DNA from: Enterococcus crotali
GTDB taxonomy: Bacteria > Bacillota > Bacilli > Lactobacillales > Enterococcaceae
DNA: 64,000 nucleotides
Reading direction: 5' to 3'
Assembly (NCBI RefSeq): GCF_000633635.1
Contig: NZ_AYPQ01000002.1
Location: 547,643 to 611,642 of the forward strand
The position numbers and the translations under genes were made by a program. Below are positions 19,989-29,959 of this stretch, one piece after another. Every line of letters begins with the position of its first letter. Position 1 is the stretch's first letter. The notes beneath the pieces were generated by a model, which was not told the DNA's origin, did no database searches, and worked only from the letters and a program-made list of their open reading frames with translations.

Positions 19989-20276
19989 ATGAATGAAACA
20001 AAACATATCTCTATTTTTGGGACTAACTTAGCTATACTTATTTATTACTTTTTACCCCGAATGCACATTACAACACTGTCTCCTTATTGGAATATGTTTT
20101 TCAATTTCAGAAGTATTTGTGTAACTATTATTACGCTAATGATGCTATTCATTACTTTTCAAAAAACCTATGCTAATAAATGGCCTAGTGTAAATTTAAG
20201 TAGGATGGTTACAGGCGCATATATTTTATTTTTACTAGCTACACCGTTTTATTTTATGATGCTTGAATTTATATAG
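19989..20276 (+). CDS. Small membrane protein, unknown
   Basis: 95 residues with about three hydrophobic segments (IFGTNLAILIYYFL; SICVTIITLMMLFITF; MVTGAYILFLLATPFYFMM). The start at 19989 follows AATGGAGGG at good spacing; an ATG 15 nt upstream overlaps that ribosome site. First gene of a small cluster with a UPF0145 protein and another short membrane protein. No family recognised. Confidence 0.65.
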   Translation: MNETKHISIFGTNLAILIYYFLPRMHITTLSPYWNMFFNFRSICVTIITLMMLFITFQKTYANKWPSVNLSRMVTGAYILFLLATPFYFMMLEFI

Positions 20277-20307
20277 TGAGTAAATGGATAAAAGCAGGCT
20301 AGATATT

Positions 20308-20619
20308 ATGCTAGTTACAACAACAGAAAAGATTCCCAACCAAGAATACGAAATTATTGGAGAAGTTTTTGGTTTAACTACACGTTCAAAAAATATGTTT
20401 AAAGATCTTGGTGCAGGGTTAAAATCTGTCGTTGGTGGTGAAATCAAATCTTACACAGAAATGCAACGAGAAGCGCGTGACCAAGCAATCGAGCGCTTGA
20501 AAATTGAAGCAAGCCATTTAAATGCGGATGCAGTTGTGATGATGCGTTTTGATTCAGGTACAATTGGTCAAGATATGCAATCAGTTGTTGCATATGGAAC
20601 AGCGGTCAAATACATTTAA
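20308..20619 (+). CDS. UPF0145 (YbjQ-like) family protein
   Basis: 103 residues. The start [19 protein letters not shown] and the conserved [21 protein letters not shown] match the YbjQ/UPF0145 family, a small oligomeric cytosolic protein of unknown function sometimes described as a putative heavy-metal-binding domain. The internal ATG at 20308 is preferred because family members begin at this point and GCAGG lies upstream. It sits in a cluster with two small membrane proteins. Confidence 0.85.
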   Translation: MLVTTTEKIPNQEYEIIGEVFGLTTRSKNMFKDLGAGLKSVVGGEIKSYTEMQREARDQAIERLKIEASHLNADAVVMMRFDSGTIGQDMQSVVAYGTAVKYI

Positions 20620-20636
20620 TTACAAGAGCTACTTCA

Positions 20637-20923
20637 ATGGATTATATAATTTTAGTAGGAATTATAGTTGTAGGTGTGGGCTTGCTATCATTATTTTTAA
20701 AGCAAAAACGAGTAGTCACTTGGGGTAATGTATCCTGTCAAGATTTGAAGGACATGATAAACTATTCTACTTTAAAGTTTCACCAAATCCTGTTAACGAC
20801 TGTGTTTGAAAGATTGTCTCCAGTCCACCAACACGACAGCAAACGATACTTAAAAACATTGAAGACATCTTAGCACCATGCAAAGAAGAGGATGGGACAG
20901 AAGTGTTTAATCCCGAGAAATAA
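20637..20923 (+). pseudogene. Short membrane-anchored protein, frameshifted
   Basis: One N-terminal membrane helix (IILVGIIVVGVGLLSLFL) and a soluble tail. The first frame ends at 20873, but from ~20825 the next frame reads PPTRQQTILKNIEDILAPCK and continues acidic to a stop at 20923. One extra C in the CC at 20825-20826 joins them into a 95-residue protein. The restored tail looks more protein-like than the current end. Unknown function, same strand and cluster as the UPF0145 gene. Confidence 0.55.
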
Positions 20924-20966
20924 GAAGGGATTGCTTCTGCTCCCACCGTTTATCCGGATTCCACAT

Positions 20967-21001
20967 GAGTGGGATATGACTCGAAGAGTTATGTCTCACT
21001 C
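20967..21001. repeat. Intergenic hairpin
   Basis: GAGTGGGATATGACTC (20967-20982) and GAGTTATGTCTCACTC (20986-21001) form an imperfect 16-bp stem with a 3-nt loop. Upstream, GGATGGGACAGAAGTG (20891-20906) resembles a sequence often seen in enterococcal intergenic terminators. No other function can be assigned. Confidence 0.5.
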
Positions 21002-21089
21002 ACTTTGTTATGGAAAGAAATGGAAAAATGATTCTACATAGCTTGATCAATGATTTGAAAATTGAGAATGGCTGTTCATTATAATTCGA

Positions 21090-22013
21090 TCAATCACACT
21101 TCTTAATCGCTGCTAAAAACCATTGTTTAAATTGTTCTTCATCAATATCCACACAAACCCGACAGTTCGCCTCTTGTCCCAGGTATCCGTCTAAATCGAC
21201 TAACGTCGCTCCAGCAGTCAACGCCCCTTGTGTTTCAACTGCAACATAAGACTCTCTTACTTCAAACATTTCAGGCTCTAGCAGATATGCAATTGCACAA
21301 CCATCATACATCTTCAGTCCAGTATTTAAACTACCACCACGATATGTGCTAAACAAATGATCGATCATATCCCCCGTTTTATTCATCTTTTGGATTTGTT
21401 CACGTTCTTTAGGTAGAACCAGTGCTTTTTCTCCTACATCTAATCCAACCACTGTTAAAGGCATTTTACTTTCAAAAACGATTTTTGCCGCTTCTGGGTC
21501 AGCAGCGATGTTAAACTCTGATAATACCCCATAATTTCCTCTAGCTAACGAGCCGCCCATAATGATCAGTTCTTCGACTCTTTCTACACATTCAGGATAC
21601 ATTCTCAGCAAAAGAGCGATGTTCGTTAATGGCCCGATCCCAACGAGAGTAGTTTTTTCTTTTGACTCCATCAATACTTTATACATCTCAATCACTGCAT
21701 GATTTTTTGTTAGTAATTCATACTTGGATTCTGGAAATTCATAGCCATCCATCCCTGTACTTCCGTGAATGTCGCTAGCATTGATCGCTTCACGCAGCAA
21801 AGGGCGATCAGAACCAATCGCTACAGGAATCTCTTTATCCCAAAAGGCCAGCAACTTAAGGAGGTTTTTTGTTACTTTATCCACACTAACATTCCCCGCA
21901 ACTGTGGTAAAAAGTTTGATATCCAACCGTTCATCAAACAATGCTGCGGCAATTGCAACTGCATCATCGATCCCTGGATCTGTATCAATGATGACTTTTC
22001 TTGATTTTTTCAC
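21090..22013 (-). CDS. Inosine-uridine-preferring nucleoside hydrolase family
   Basis: 307 residues. The N-terminal DTDPGIDDAVAIAAAL is the metal/ribose-binding aspartate cluster of the family, with EELIIMGGSLARGN, EFNIAADPEAA and a C-terminal acidic motif (MYDGCAIAYLLEP). It cleaves ribonucleosides to base and ribose for salvage. GTG start at 22013 after AAGGAAGG. Closest in style to RihC/RihA proteins but the exact base preference cannot be set. It is isolated, without an adjacent nucleoside transporter. Confidence 0.9.
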   Translation of the reverse strand: MKKSRKVIIDTDPGIDDAVAIAAALFDERLDIKLFTTVAGNVSVDKVTKNLLKLLAFWDKEIPVAIGSDRPLLREAINASDIHGSTGMDGYEFPESKYELLTKNHAVIEMYKVLMESKEKTTLVGIGPLTNIALLLRMYPECVERVEELIIMGGSLARGNYGVLSEFNIAADPEAAKIVFESKMPLTVVGLDVGEKALVLPKEREQIQKMNKTGDMIDHLFSTYRGGSLNTGLKMYDGCAIAYLLEPEMFEVRESYVAVETQGALTAGATLVDLDGYLGQEANCRVCVDIDEEQFKQWFLAAIKKCD

Positions 22014-22097
22014 TTTCTTTTTTCCTTCCTTTAGACTTTAGCCTTGTAAAATAGCGATTCTCCCATGCTCATTATACGCCACCAAAGCCTCTCCTTT

Positions 22098-22146
22098 TTT
22101 TATATAAAAAAGCGGAAAACAGAAAAAGTAACTGCTCTCCGCCTTC
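22098..22146 (-). terminator. Terminator after the small 110-residue gene
   Basis: On the minus strand GGCGGA and the later TCCGC pair around an interrupted stem with CAG/CTG, followed by TTTTTT. Imperfect but well placed just after the stop at 22155. Confidence 0.6.
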
Positions 22147-22154
22147 TTCTATTT

Positions 22155-22487
22155 TTAATAATCTAACTGTTTTAAATGTAATAGAAATGACTCTGATGTC
22201 AAGCGTTGGATCTTATATAAGCGCTCAATTTGTCTGTGGATTTTTTTGTCTTCTTTACTTGTTGAATCAAAAATATCCAGCAACTTGCTAACTCCGTATT
22301 CTACCAAAATACCTACGCCGCCACTACCAACTGTAAAACCCATCATTTCAGTATCGTTTAATTGGCCCTTTTTGATTTCTGCGATAATTTGACTGAAATC
22401 GCCTTCAACGATAATTTCATCTACCTTTTTATCTAAGGCGGCTGCTAGTTCTGCTTTCGTTTGTACAGTTACTTGCTCCAAACTCAT
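22155..22487 (-). CDS. Conserved small protein, unknown
   Basis: 110 residues with no clear membrane anchor. The N-terminal half is acidic (VDEIIVEGDFSQIIAEIKKG), followed by a glycine-rich segment (MMGFTVGSGGVGILVEYGVSKLL) and a basic helical C-terminus. Ribosome site AAAGGAGG precedes the ATG. A glycine-rich amphipathic middle could be membrane-active, but nothing is recognised. It is monocistronic with its own terminator, upstream of nothing related. Confidence 0.6.
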   Translation of the reverse strand: MSLEQVTVQTKAELAAALDKKVDEIIVEGDFSQIIAEIKKGQLNDTEMMGFTVGSGGVGILVEYGVSKLLDIFDSTSKEDKKIHRQIERLYKIQRLTSESFLLHLKQLDY

Positions 22488-22550
22488 TCAAAAACCTCCT
22501 TTGTCCCTTGTTAATTATTATACGCTATTCCGATTTTTTTACTAGAGGTA

Positions 22551-22621
22551 CTTAAGACGTAGACAAAAAGGATGAAAAGAACCCATTTTCTTGGCCACTT
22601 CCCATCCTTTTATTTCTACGA
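22551..22621 (-). terminator. Terminator after mprF
   Basis: On the minus strand CGTAGAAATAAAAGGATG pairs with CATCCTTTTTGTCTACG around a ~30-nt partly structured loop. The stem contains the same GACGTAGACAAAA as the yfhO terminator on the other strand. Confidence 0.75.
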
Positions 22622-25206
22622 TTCAAATATTACTTCTTCGACTATAGAGACTGCTTTGCCCTTACTACGTTCAATCAACAAAGTAAGCTGAATAAAAGCA
22701 AATAGTACATTACTTTGTTTTGAATAAGCAAAATATCTAGCTTCCCAGTTTGTTACATAAGGCTCTTTCTCTTTTCTTGCATCTTTGAACCTATAGACCT
22801 GATCACCATACTTATAAAAAATATTAATCAAACGTTCATTTAAAAACGAATACTTTGTTTCCCCCACATTTGATAACGGAGCCATGCCTAAATCAACAGA
22901 ATGATATCCTTGTTTTTGGTACGCTTCAATGAAATGAGTCAACAAGAAATCCGTAATATGCTGAGGTGCTGTTTCACAATAACGTAGTAAGTCATACGAC
23001 ATTTCACGATTTTGGACGATCGGCTTAGCGGTAATAAACGCAATCACTTCATGCTGGTCATTCCGCACAATACCGATATCACTTAATTCAAGATACTCTT
23101 TATTAAAATGACCACCCACAAAATTCCGTTCCCTTTGAGTTCCTAACCATTCTTCAGATACACGAGCCAATTCCCGAAATAGCTCATCTGACACAGGATC
23201 ATGATACAACGTAAATCGATAACCTAAATTAGTTAAATGCTGCAATTCCATGCTGTTGGTTGCCAAAGAGACATGCGCCTTGTCGATACTGGAAAAATCA
23301 ACGATCCCTTCCTCTCCAACTTTCATAAAGTCAAAACCTAAATCATGCAGAAGCATTGTATACTTTTCACTGATTCGATAAAATGCTGCTTGATAGCCTA
23401 GCAAATCAGCAGCATCCATAAATGCCAGTGTGGCTTGCGCCCATTTTTCTTTATTCCCGATCGGGTCAGTCAAGATAAAACATTTATTTCCTTTGATTTG
23501 GTATGCGAACAAGACCTGATCTTCTCCATGTTCCTGATAGTAATAATAGGTATAATTTTTTAAATAAAGTAAATGACTACCTGGTGTTCCGCCATATTGA
23601 TCGATCAATGCCGTTAAACGTTCTTCCTGATAGGATTCACCTAAACTTTTTGAAGTATCTGCTAGATATTGATAAAGTGTAATCAAACCAAGCATCGAGA
23701 TTCCTAGCCCAATCAAACCAGAAAACCAGACATCATCAGATGGAAATAGTAAAAACATATGAGGAAGCGGCCCTGTTTTGTCAGGATGGGAGCTATAATA
23801 CCCTGCAACTGCATAAATAATAAATAAGAAGCTAAACAAGACACCATCAACTGCAAGAGCACCCCAGGAGTAAACAAATTTTCCCGGTAAAACTCTTTTC
23901 TCGCTAAAAACACCGCTGAAAGGATCACCAGATACACTAAAATCAACTGCCATGAAGCTGTTCTGGAGATGGTATTAACAATTCCAAAAATCAATAGACT
24001 GATTGTTGGCCAGTAAGCTTTCCGAACTTTCATCGAAATCCCTCTTGCTAGACCCAACAGCAAAAAACCAATCAGCATGTTGAATGTTTGATCTAAAAAA
24101 TCAAAAGAAAAAGGTAATAAAAACTTGAACAATCGACTAACATTGGATAAATTTGTGATCGTCGACAGCAAAACCATCATAATCCCAGCAAAATAAAGTG
24201 CTGCCACTAGGATAAAATGAGCGACTTTCTGCGAAAAAATTCGAGGTAAATCATCAAAAAAGCGATTGATTTTAATACCTGTTTGATGAATAAATAGAAT
24301 AATTCCTGTAATAAAAGGTAAAACATAATAAAATAATCGATAATAAATCAACCAAACAACTGCTGTCGATTGTCCTACTCCTAATTGCGCTAAGCCTAAA
24401 ATCATCAAAACATCAAAAGTTCCCATACCGCCCGGCACCATTGTCAACATGCCAATCAATGTCGCAATCACAAACATTGGATAAACAGAAACCAATGAGA
24501 CCTTAACATCCATCAACGCACCCACACTTAAAAAGGCGAGCATCGCACCTAACCACTGCCCTAATGAAGCCCCAAATAAAAGAAAAATGCCCTTTGGGAA
24601 AAAATCTTTGAACAGTGTATATTTTTTAATTTGAGTAAACAGCAACAGTGCTGGCGCAATCAAACTGCCAGCTAATAACCAGACCCAATACTCTCTAAAC
24701 AAACTCTCCGGACGAATAAAAAAAACATCGATAAACGCAATAAATGCTAAAATGGATAAACCAGAAATCATAAATAGAGCAACCTTAGAAACCGTTGCGA
24801 CCACTTTTTTACGCGGTGCGTCCTTGCCATAAAAATTAGCCCGCAATGTTGCGCCAACCACACCGCCAAAACCTGCTAGATTGTTGATCGTATTTGTGAC
24901 CCAAGCAGAAACAAACCACTCCCAGCGATTCATTTTCGGCTTTCCTTGCTCTTCTAATACCTTCACTACGACCAAATCATATAATAGCATTGGCAAAACA
25001 CCGATCAATCCGACCAGAATCATCCCAATAATTCGAAAGCGATTTTGTTGTCCCATCGTATGAAAAACATCCTGCCATGTCATTCCTTGCACAATATGCG
25101 TCACCTGATTCGCAACAAAAATCAAAACAGAACCCAGAAAAATCAATTTCAATAATAAACTATGGGCTTTCATCCAATGGAACAATTGGCTTATTTTATT
25201 TTTCAT
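22616..25206 (-). pseudogene. mprF: MprF phosphatidylglycerol lysyltransferase/flippase, frameshifted
   Basis: MprF transfers lysine (or alanine) from tRNA to phosphatidylglycerol and flips the product, giving resistance to cationic peptides. An N-terminal polytopic flippase domain (contains MVPGGMGTFDVLMILGL) and a C-terminal GNAT-like LPG synthase domain (LFAYQIKGNKCFILTDPIG; YHSVDLGMAPLSN) lie in two frames that overlap. Adding one T in the run near 23872 gives ENLFYSWGALAVDG and a single ~863-residue protein, the usual length. Start at 25206 after GAAGGCGGTG. Likely functional, the break being sequence error. Confidence 0.9.
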
Positions 25207-25498
25207 TTGTTCACCGCCTTCTTTAACCACTCACTAAAAAAATTACAGCTATTTTCTTTTATATGTTAGCTTATAACTGATTATTTTTCCACTATTGATT
25301 TTTTGCTTATTTTTGCGCAACCAGCATCGTCTCCTTTAAATTGATCGATCCACGCATCATCTACCATCAATTTTTCGTTTTTTTAACGTTACATAGTTAC
25401 ACATCGTTGTGAATCAGCGGATTGTGACATATCTGCACTTTCTTTTCGCCACTATGTATATTATCATTTTCAACATAAATCACGAAAGGATGATCACT

Positions 25499-25873
25499 TT
25501 GAAGATTGGACAACGGCTAAAAGAAGCCAGAACTGCTAACAACTACTCTCAACAGGAGGTTTCTGAAATACTCCATGTTTCTCGTTCAACCATTTCAAGT
25601 TGGGAGATTGGTAGAACCTACCCTTCAATTGAATTGCTCGTTGAATTAAGCAAATTATACGATCTATCTCTTGACCAACTATTAAAAGAAGACGAAGAAA
25701 TCATCAAAGAATTTAAAAAAGACCAACAATATAAAAAATGGGTCGTCATTCTTGGGATTGTTATCGCAATTCTCTTATTAATCCTTTTAATAAGTAGTTT
25801 TAACGTTTCAGAAAAAGCTATGGCACCAAACGATTTACTAACTATCTTTACACAGGAGGGTGCTTTTGACTAA
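25499..25873 (+). CDS. XRE-family HTH protein with C-terminal membrane helix
   Basis: About 124 residues: an N-terminal XRE helix-turn-helix (LKEARTANNYSQQEVSEIL; SRSTISSWEIGRTYP) and one membrane helix near residue 84-105 (WVVILGIVIAILLLILLI). The TTG at 25499 is preferred since GAAAGGA lies 8 nt before it; an ATG 9 nt upstream overlaps that site. The stop overlaps the start of a CPBP protease gene, so the two form an operon, divergent from mprF. Such pairs are common near bacteriocin or stress loci. Confidence 0.8.
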   Translation: MKIGQRLKEARTANNYSQQEVSEILHVSRSTISSWEIGRTYPSIELLVELSKLYDLSLDQLLKEDEEIIKEFKKDQQYKKWVVILGIVIAILLLILLISSFNVSEKAMAPNDLLTIFTQEGAFD

Positions 25874-26519
25874 ACAAAAAAAAGGAATTATTTTATATCT
25901 AGTTATTTATGTAGCTGTTTTTCTTTTTAATATTCCGAGTTTACTGTTAGAAAAAACAGCTTTAACAAATGTAAATATAGCGGCATATATACTTCTCTTC
26001 GTTATCGGTATTGTCTTGTATCATACGACTCTTATAAAGAATTTAAGCTGGATCGCTCATAATAAACTCAAATCATTGCTCATTTTAATTCTTGGTTATG
26101 TAGGAGATAACCTTGCTCTTCTTCCAGGTTTTTTCTTAATTCATTCCCTTGGTATTACCGCAACACTCACGAATGATTCAGACATTATCACAGTTAGCCA
26201 GTTACTTTCACCATTAACGACGATTTTCATCTTAGGAATAATCGGACCGATTGTGGAAGAACTATTCTATCGGCAAATGCTAATCTCTAGCTTATCTACA
26301 TATATTCCTTCATGGGTTGCGATCATTATTTCTAGCCTGTTCTTCGCCTTTTTACACATGGATATTATTACAATGAATGAAGGGCTACTTGTACTACCTT
26401 ATTTTTTCTCAGGAATCATTTTTGGTGTTCTCTATAAAAAAACAGATAATATACTTTTTACAATCATTCTGCATGTGTTTTTCAATATAACAGGACTGAT
26501 CCCGTTATTAATGAATTAG
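25866..26519 (+). CDS. CPBP (Abi) family intramembrane glutamic endopeptidase
   Basis: 217 residues and about six membrane segments. The three CPBP motifs are present: IVEELFYRQ (EExxxR), FFAFLHMD and the C-terminal HVFFNITG. The family includes Rce1-like proteases and bacteriocin-immunity proteins. TTG at 25866 is chosen because AGGAGGG ends 6 nt before it; the GTG just upstream falls within the ribosome site. It overlaps the HTH-membrane gene by 8 nt. Substrate unknown. Confidence 0.88.
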   Translation: MTKQKKGIILYLVIYVAVFLFNIPSLLLEKTALTNVNIAAYILLFVIGIVLYHTTLIKNLSWIAHNKLKSLLILILGYVGDNLALLPGFFLIHSLGITATLTNDSDIITVSQLLSPLTTIFILGIIGPIVEELFYRQMLISSLSTYIPSWVAIIISSLFFAFLHMDIITMNEGLLVLPYFFSGIIFGVLYKKTDNILFTIILHVFFNITGLIPLLMN

Positions 26520-26531
26520 ACGATTTTTGAT

Positions 26532-26585
26532 AAAAAAACTGAGCGATAAATCCAATGTTGGCTGGATTTATCGCTTAGTTTTTTC
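26532..26585. terminator. Bidirectional terminator between CPBP gene and gldA
   Basis: AACTGAGCGATAAATCCA pairs with TGGATTTATCGCTTAGTT with one mismatch and an 8-nt loop, flanked by A and T runs. It serves both convergent genes. Confidence 0.9.
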
Positions 26586-26601
26586 CTAACTACTAACTTT
26601 T

Positions 26602-27729
26602 TTAGTGTTTCTTGTACTCTTTTCCAATTTGGTCAGCTACAATAATCGCTGCTTTTACTTGATCCACTGTAATTGGAAATGGCATTGAATGAATCGATTC
26701 TTCTGGAATACATGATTTTTCAGCAACTTCTGTTAACTCAGCATCCGAAATTTCTTTCACTCCTAAATCTGCTAAACAAACGGGTAAACCGATCGATAAA
26801 GCAAAGTCTAATACTTCATATAATTCAGCTTTTGGCGCATTTTCTAACACTAGCTGACAAATCGTACTGAAGGCTACTTTTTCACCATGTGTTGCGCCAT
26901 GAGCATCATGTAAAACGGTCAAACCATCATGGATCGCGTGAATTGCAGCAAGTCCTGCACTTTCAAATCCTAAACCTGACAGTAAAATATTCGCTTCAAT
27001 AATGTTTTCCAATGCTGGTGTCACTACGTTATTATCTGACGCTTCTTTCGCTTTTAACCCATCTTCTAAAATCGTTTCGTAACATAATTTGGCTAATGCT
27101 AGTGCTGTATTCGTTCCCTTAGCTGGTGGGCAGACACCTTCACGCGCACCACAAGGCAAGCCCGCATTTACATTAGAATAAGAATTATGCGTGGCTCTTG
27201 CTTCAAAATAAGTGGATAAGGCATCTCCCATACCAGATACTAAGAAACGTGTGGGTGCATTTGCAATAACGACCGTATCAATCAAAACGACACTTGGACT
27301 TTGAACAAAGTAAGCATAATCGTCAAATTGACCATCTTCTGTATAAAGAACTGCCGAATGACTTGTTGGTGCATCTGTAGCAACGATGGTTGGTACAATA
27401 ATCAAGTTATGACCTTCTGCCACACATTTTGCCGTATCGATCGCTTTACCACCGCCAAGACCAATGACACAATCACACTCATTCTCTTCAGCCACTTTTT
27501 GCAGACGAGCCACTTCGATACGTGATGCTTCTCCATGAAAGTTACTTTCTACAAAGGAAATATCAAATTTTTCAGCCGTCTTATCCAGTTTATCTTTTAC
27601 CCGATTCACATCATCTGCATGGGCGATCAGTAAAGCTTTTTTCCCAAATGTCGTGACAAAATAACCTAAATTCAATAACTCATCTTCACCTTGAACGTAT
27701 TTCGTTGGACTAATAAACGCTTTTCTCAT
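26602..27729 (-). CDS. gldA: Glycerol dehydrogenase (NAD, zinc)
   Basis: Iron/zinc-dependent alcohol dehydrogenase oxidising glycerol to dihydroxyacetone. 375 residues: NAD-binding GLGGGKAIDTAK near residue 93, VPTIVATDAPTS, and zinc ligands in SGMGDALSTYFEA and in the His-rich HAIHDGL/HDAHGATHGEK. It is the last gene of dhaK-dhaL-dhaM-gldA, where its product feeds the dihydroxyacetone kinase. A glycerol uptake gene is not seen here. Confidence 0.93.
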   Translation of the reverse strand: MRKAFISPTKYVQGEDELLNLGYFVTTFGKKALLIAHADDVNRVKDKLDKTAEKFDISFVESNFHGEASRIEVARLQKVAEENECDCVIGLGGGKAIDTAKCVAEGHNLIIVPTIVATDAPTSHSAVLYTEDGQFDDYAYFVQSPSVVLIDTVVIANAPTRFLVSGMGDALSTYFEARATHNSYSNVNAGLPCGAREGVCPPAKGTNTALALAKLCYETILEDGLKAKEASDNNVVTPALENIIEANILLSGLGFESAGLAAIHAIHDGLTVLHDAHGATHGEKVAFSTICQLVLENAPKAELYEVLDFALSIGLPVCLADLGVKEISDAELTEVAEKSCIPEESIHSMPFPITVDQVKAAIIVADQIGKEYKKH

Positions 27730-27753
27730 GTTTGAAAACTCCCATTCTTATCT

Positions 27754-28121
27754 TTATTTTATTTTTAAAGGCGCTAATTGCTCCTTTATAGTTTCGATTG
27801 GTGTATCTACTTGTAACAAAGCGGCCGCTGTATAAGCGCTTTCTACTAAGGCTGTATCAAATAGCAGCACTTCTTTTTCCGTCATATCGATGGCCATTTC
27901 TAAATTCATTTTAGCGCTACCTAAGTCATAAAAGGCGAGTAATGTTTGCGCAGAATTCGTTTCAAACGCCTCCATAATTTTTTCAAATGATGTGCCACTG
28001 CTCCTTGGTCTAAGCCTGCTGCAACAGTGATCGGCACATCTTTTGCGACTTCTTTGATCAAACGATCCACACCTTCGCCGATTTCCTTCACATGAGATAC
28101 GATCACGACACCTTTACTCAT
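27754..28121 (-). pseudogene. dhaM: DhaM, PTS-dependent dihydroxyacetone kinase phosphotransferase, frameshifted
   Basis: EIIA-mannose-like phosphocarrier that passes phosphate from HPr to DhaL. The N-terminal frame holds VVIVSHVKEIGEGV, whose His is the phosphorylation site. It breaks at ~27995; the next frame continues MEAFETNSAQTLLAFYDLGS. Adding one G in GTGGCACA gives GTSFEKI and a 122-residue protein of normal length. The ATG overlaps the dhaL stop by 8 nt. The operon would not work without it, so sequence error is likelier than decay. Confidence 0.85.
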
Positions 28122-28701
28122 CAAACACACCTGCTTCCACTAAAGATTGAAAGAAATACATACTAGACATCGCACCTGGATCGATATGACCGATAGAACG
28201 CTCGCCAACATATGAAGCACGTCCTTTTGTCGCAGCAATATCTTTTGTTGCTTCTACTGCTGTTTCTAGTGCGGCATCTGTTAACGTGCCTTTTTTGATT
28301 GCTTCAATTGCAGGTGCCCATTCATCCAACATTGTTTTTTCGCCTGGCTGACTGTTCCCACGTTTTTCGATTCCTGCCAATCCAGCTTCTAAAATAGGTA
28401 GTGCATCAGATGTTGTTGCAGAAGCTTTTGCCATCTCCATCATCGCTGTTCCATAAAGCGGACCTGAAGCGCCGCCCACTTTGCTGATCAAAGCCATCGC
28501 AGTCACTTTGAAAATATCTTGCACCGTTTCCGGCTCTTTGCTCTGTAAACTTTCACTTACAGCTTCCATTCCTCGGGCCATATTATTACCATGATCGCCA
28601 TCACCGATCGGCGTATCCAGTTCACTTAAATAGTCTTTATTCTTATCGATTTTGTCTTTGAATAATTGTAGTGTTTTCTTTAAATTATCTACAGTAAACA
28701 T
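28114..28701 (-). CDS. dhaL: Dihydroxyacetone kinase subunit DhaL (ADP-binding)
   Basis: 195 residues. DhaL holds the ADP/ATP used to phosphorylate dihydroxyacetone bound by DhaK. TPIGDGDHGNNMARGM contains the aspartates that coordinate Mg-ADP; GGASGPLYGTAMM and GERSIGHIDPGAMSS are further nucleotide-site motifs. Length is normal. It sits between dhaK and dhaM, overlapping dhaM, as expected for PTS-dependent DhaKLM systems. Confidence 0.95.
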   Translation of the reverse strand: MFTVDNLKKTLQLFKDKIDKNKDYLSELDTPIGDGDHGNNMARGMEAVSESLQSKEPETVQDIFKVTAMALISKVGGASGPLYGTAMMEMAKASATTSDALPILEAGLAGIEKRGNSQPGEKTMLDEWAPAIEAIKKGTLTDAALETAVEATKDIAATKGRASYVGERSIGHIDPGAMSSMYFFQSLVEAGVFDE

Positions 28702-28756
28702 TTAAATTCCTCCATTTTCCAAACTATACTTATCAATGCTCGATCTATATCAGCCT

Positions 28757-29740
28757 TTACCAAGCCACCGTACCTACCTCTTCATTCAAAGCCTCTACCC
28801 AATCATCTTCCACCTTCAACAATGTTATAGAAAGCCCAGCCATTTCTAAAGAAGTCATATAATTACCGACTTTAGAAAAAGAAACCTCTACACCCTCTAT
28901 ATCCAATAACTTCATTGCATCATCATAAAAAATATATTGTTCCATCAATGGTGTGCCGCCTAATCCATTGATCAAAATAGCGAACTTATCGCCTTTACTC
29001 CATTGGAATGCCGCTTTTAGTTTTGAAACTAATTCTTCGGCCATCTCCTTAGACGTTTTGATTTTTTCTCGCTTGTAACCGGGCTCTCCATGGATACCGA
29101 CACCGAATTCAATCTCATCCTCTTTTAAAATAAATCCAGGTCTGCCGACTTCTGGAACCGTTGCACCCGTTAAGGCCACACCAATCGTTTTCAAATTTTT
29201 AACAACTTGTTCACCTAATGCAACTAATTCATCTACTGATGCCCCATTCCGTGCTGCTGCTCCTAAAATTTTGTGGACTAAGACTGTACCAGCTACTCCG
29301 CGTTTGCCCTGTGTATACGTACTATCTTCCACAGCAATATCATCGTCCACCACAACTGTGCCAACTTTGATATCTTCCATTTCTGCTAGATCCTTTGCCA
29401 TGTCAAAATTCATAATATCGCCAGAGTAGTTTTTCACAACCATTACGACACCTTCACCTTGATCCACGGCTTTGATTCCTTCAAAAATTTGGTCAGGTGT
29501 TGGTGATGTGAACACTTGTCCGCAAACTGCCGCTTGTAGCATACCAGACCCAACAAATCCAGCGTGGGCCGGCTCATGACCACTGCCTCCTCCACTGATC
29601 AAAGCAACTTGTTTGCCAATTTCTTTTTGCTTTAAAACAAATGTTTCTGGAACTTGTTCTATTGTTCCATGATGAGCTCGGACAAATCCTTGTACCATTT
29701 CTGGAACGACATTTTGCGCTTGATTGATGATTTTTTTCAT
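28757..29740 (-). CDS. dhaK: Dihydroxyacetone kinase subunit DhaK (substrate-binding)
   Basis: 327 residues. ALISGGGSGHEPAHAGFVG near residue 47 and GVGIHGEPGYKRE near 213, whose His217 forms the hemiaminal with dihydroxyacetone, define DhaK. Ribosome site ACAGGAGGG. First gene of dhaKLM-gldA. Its promoter lies about 190 nt upstream next to a DhaS-type operator, so expression is likely induced by dihydroxyacetone through DhaS/DhaQ. Confidence 0.95.
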   Translation of the reverse strand: MKKIINQAQNVVPEMVQGFVRAHHGTIEQVPETFVLKQKEIGKQVALISGGGSGHEPAHAGFVGSGMLQAAVCGQVFTSPTPDQIFEGIKAVDQGEGVVMVVKNYSGDIMNFDMAKDLAEMEDIKVGTVVVDDDIAVEDSTYTQGKRGVAGTVLVHKILGAAARNGASVDELVALGEQVVKNLKTIGVALTGATVPEVGRPGFILKEDEIEFGVGIHGEPGYKREKIKTSKEMAEELVSKLKAAFQWSKGDKFAILINGLGGTPLMEQYIFYDDAMKLLDIEGVEVSFSKVGNYMTSLEMAGLSITLLKVEDDWVEALNEEVGTVAW

Positions 29741-29929
29741 GATATTCCCTCCTGTTTTTCTGTCAAGACTAGATAAGCTTGTTGCTCTTTTGCTTTATCT
29801 AGCTTCACAAGCTAATCTCTCGGAAAAAAGATAAAATCTGAGTGAGGCAAAAAGCACCTCAATCATATTTTCCTATTTTTCTGTCGAGACTGAACGAGCT
29901 TGTTCAGCTTTCACTTTTTGTATACGTTT
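29741..29929 (-). other. Structured leader of dhaK
   Basis: About 190 nt between the predicted promoter and dhaK. It contains two short hairpins on the minus strand: CTGAAC/GTTCAG around 29890-29910 and CTAGATAA/TTATCTAG around 29768-29806. Two imperfect direct copies of a TTTTTCTGTC-AGACT-AGCTTGTT pattern occur near 29755 and 29875. No known riboswitch was recognised. Confidence 0.4.
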
Positions 29930-29958
29930 ACAATACTCGCATATGGAAAATGTTGCAA
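29930..29958 (-). promoter_or_regulatory. dhaK promoter
   Basis: On the minus strand TTGCAA (-35, 29953-29958) and TATTGT (-10, 29930-29935) are separated by 17 nt. The -35 directly adjoins the DhaS-type operator, a class II activator geometry. Confidence 0.6.
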
Positions 29959-29959
29959 C

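Noticed and set aside
19772-19996. 74-codon frame before the small membrane protein
   Set aside because: No ribosome site, contains the promoter of the next gene and overlaps its start; composition is not protein-like.
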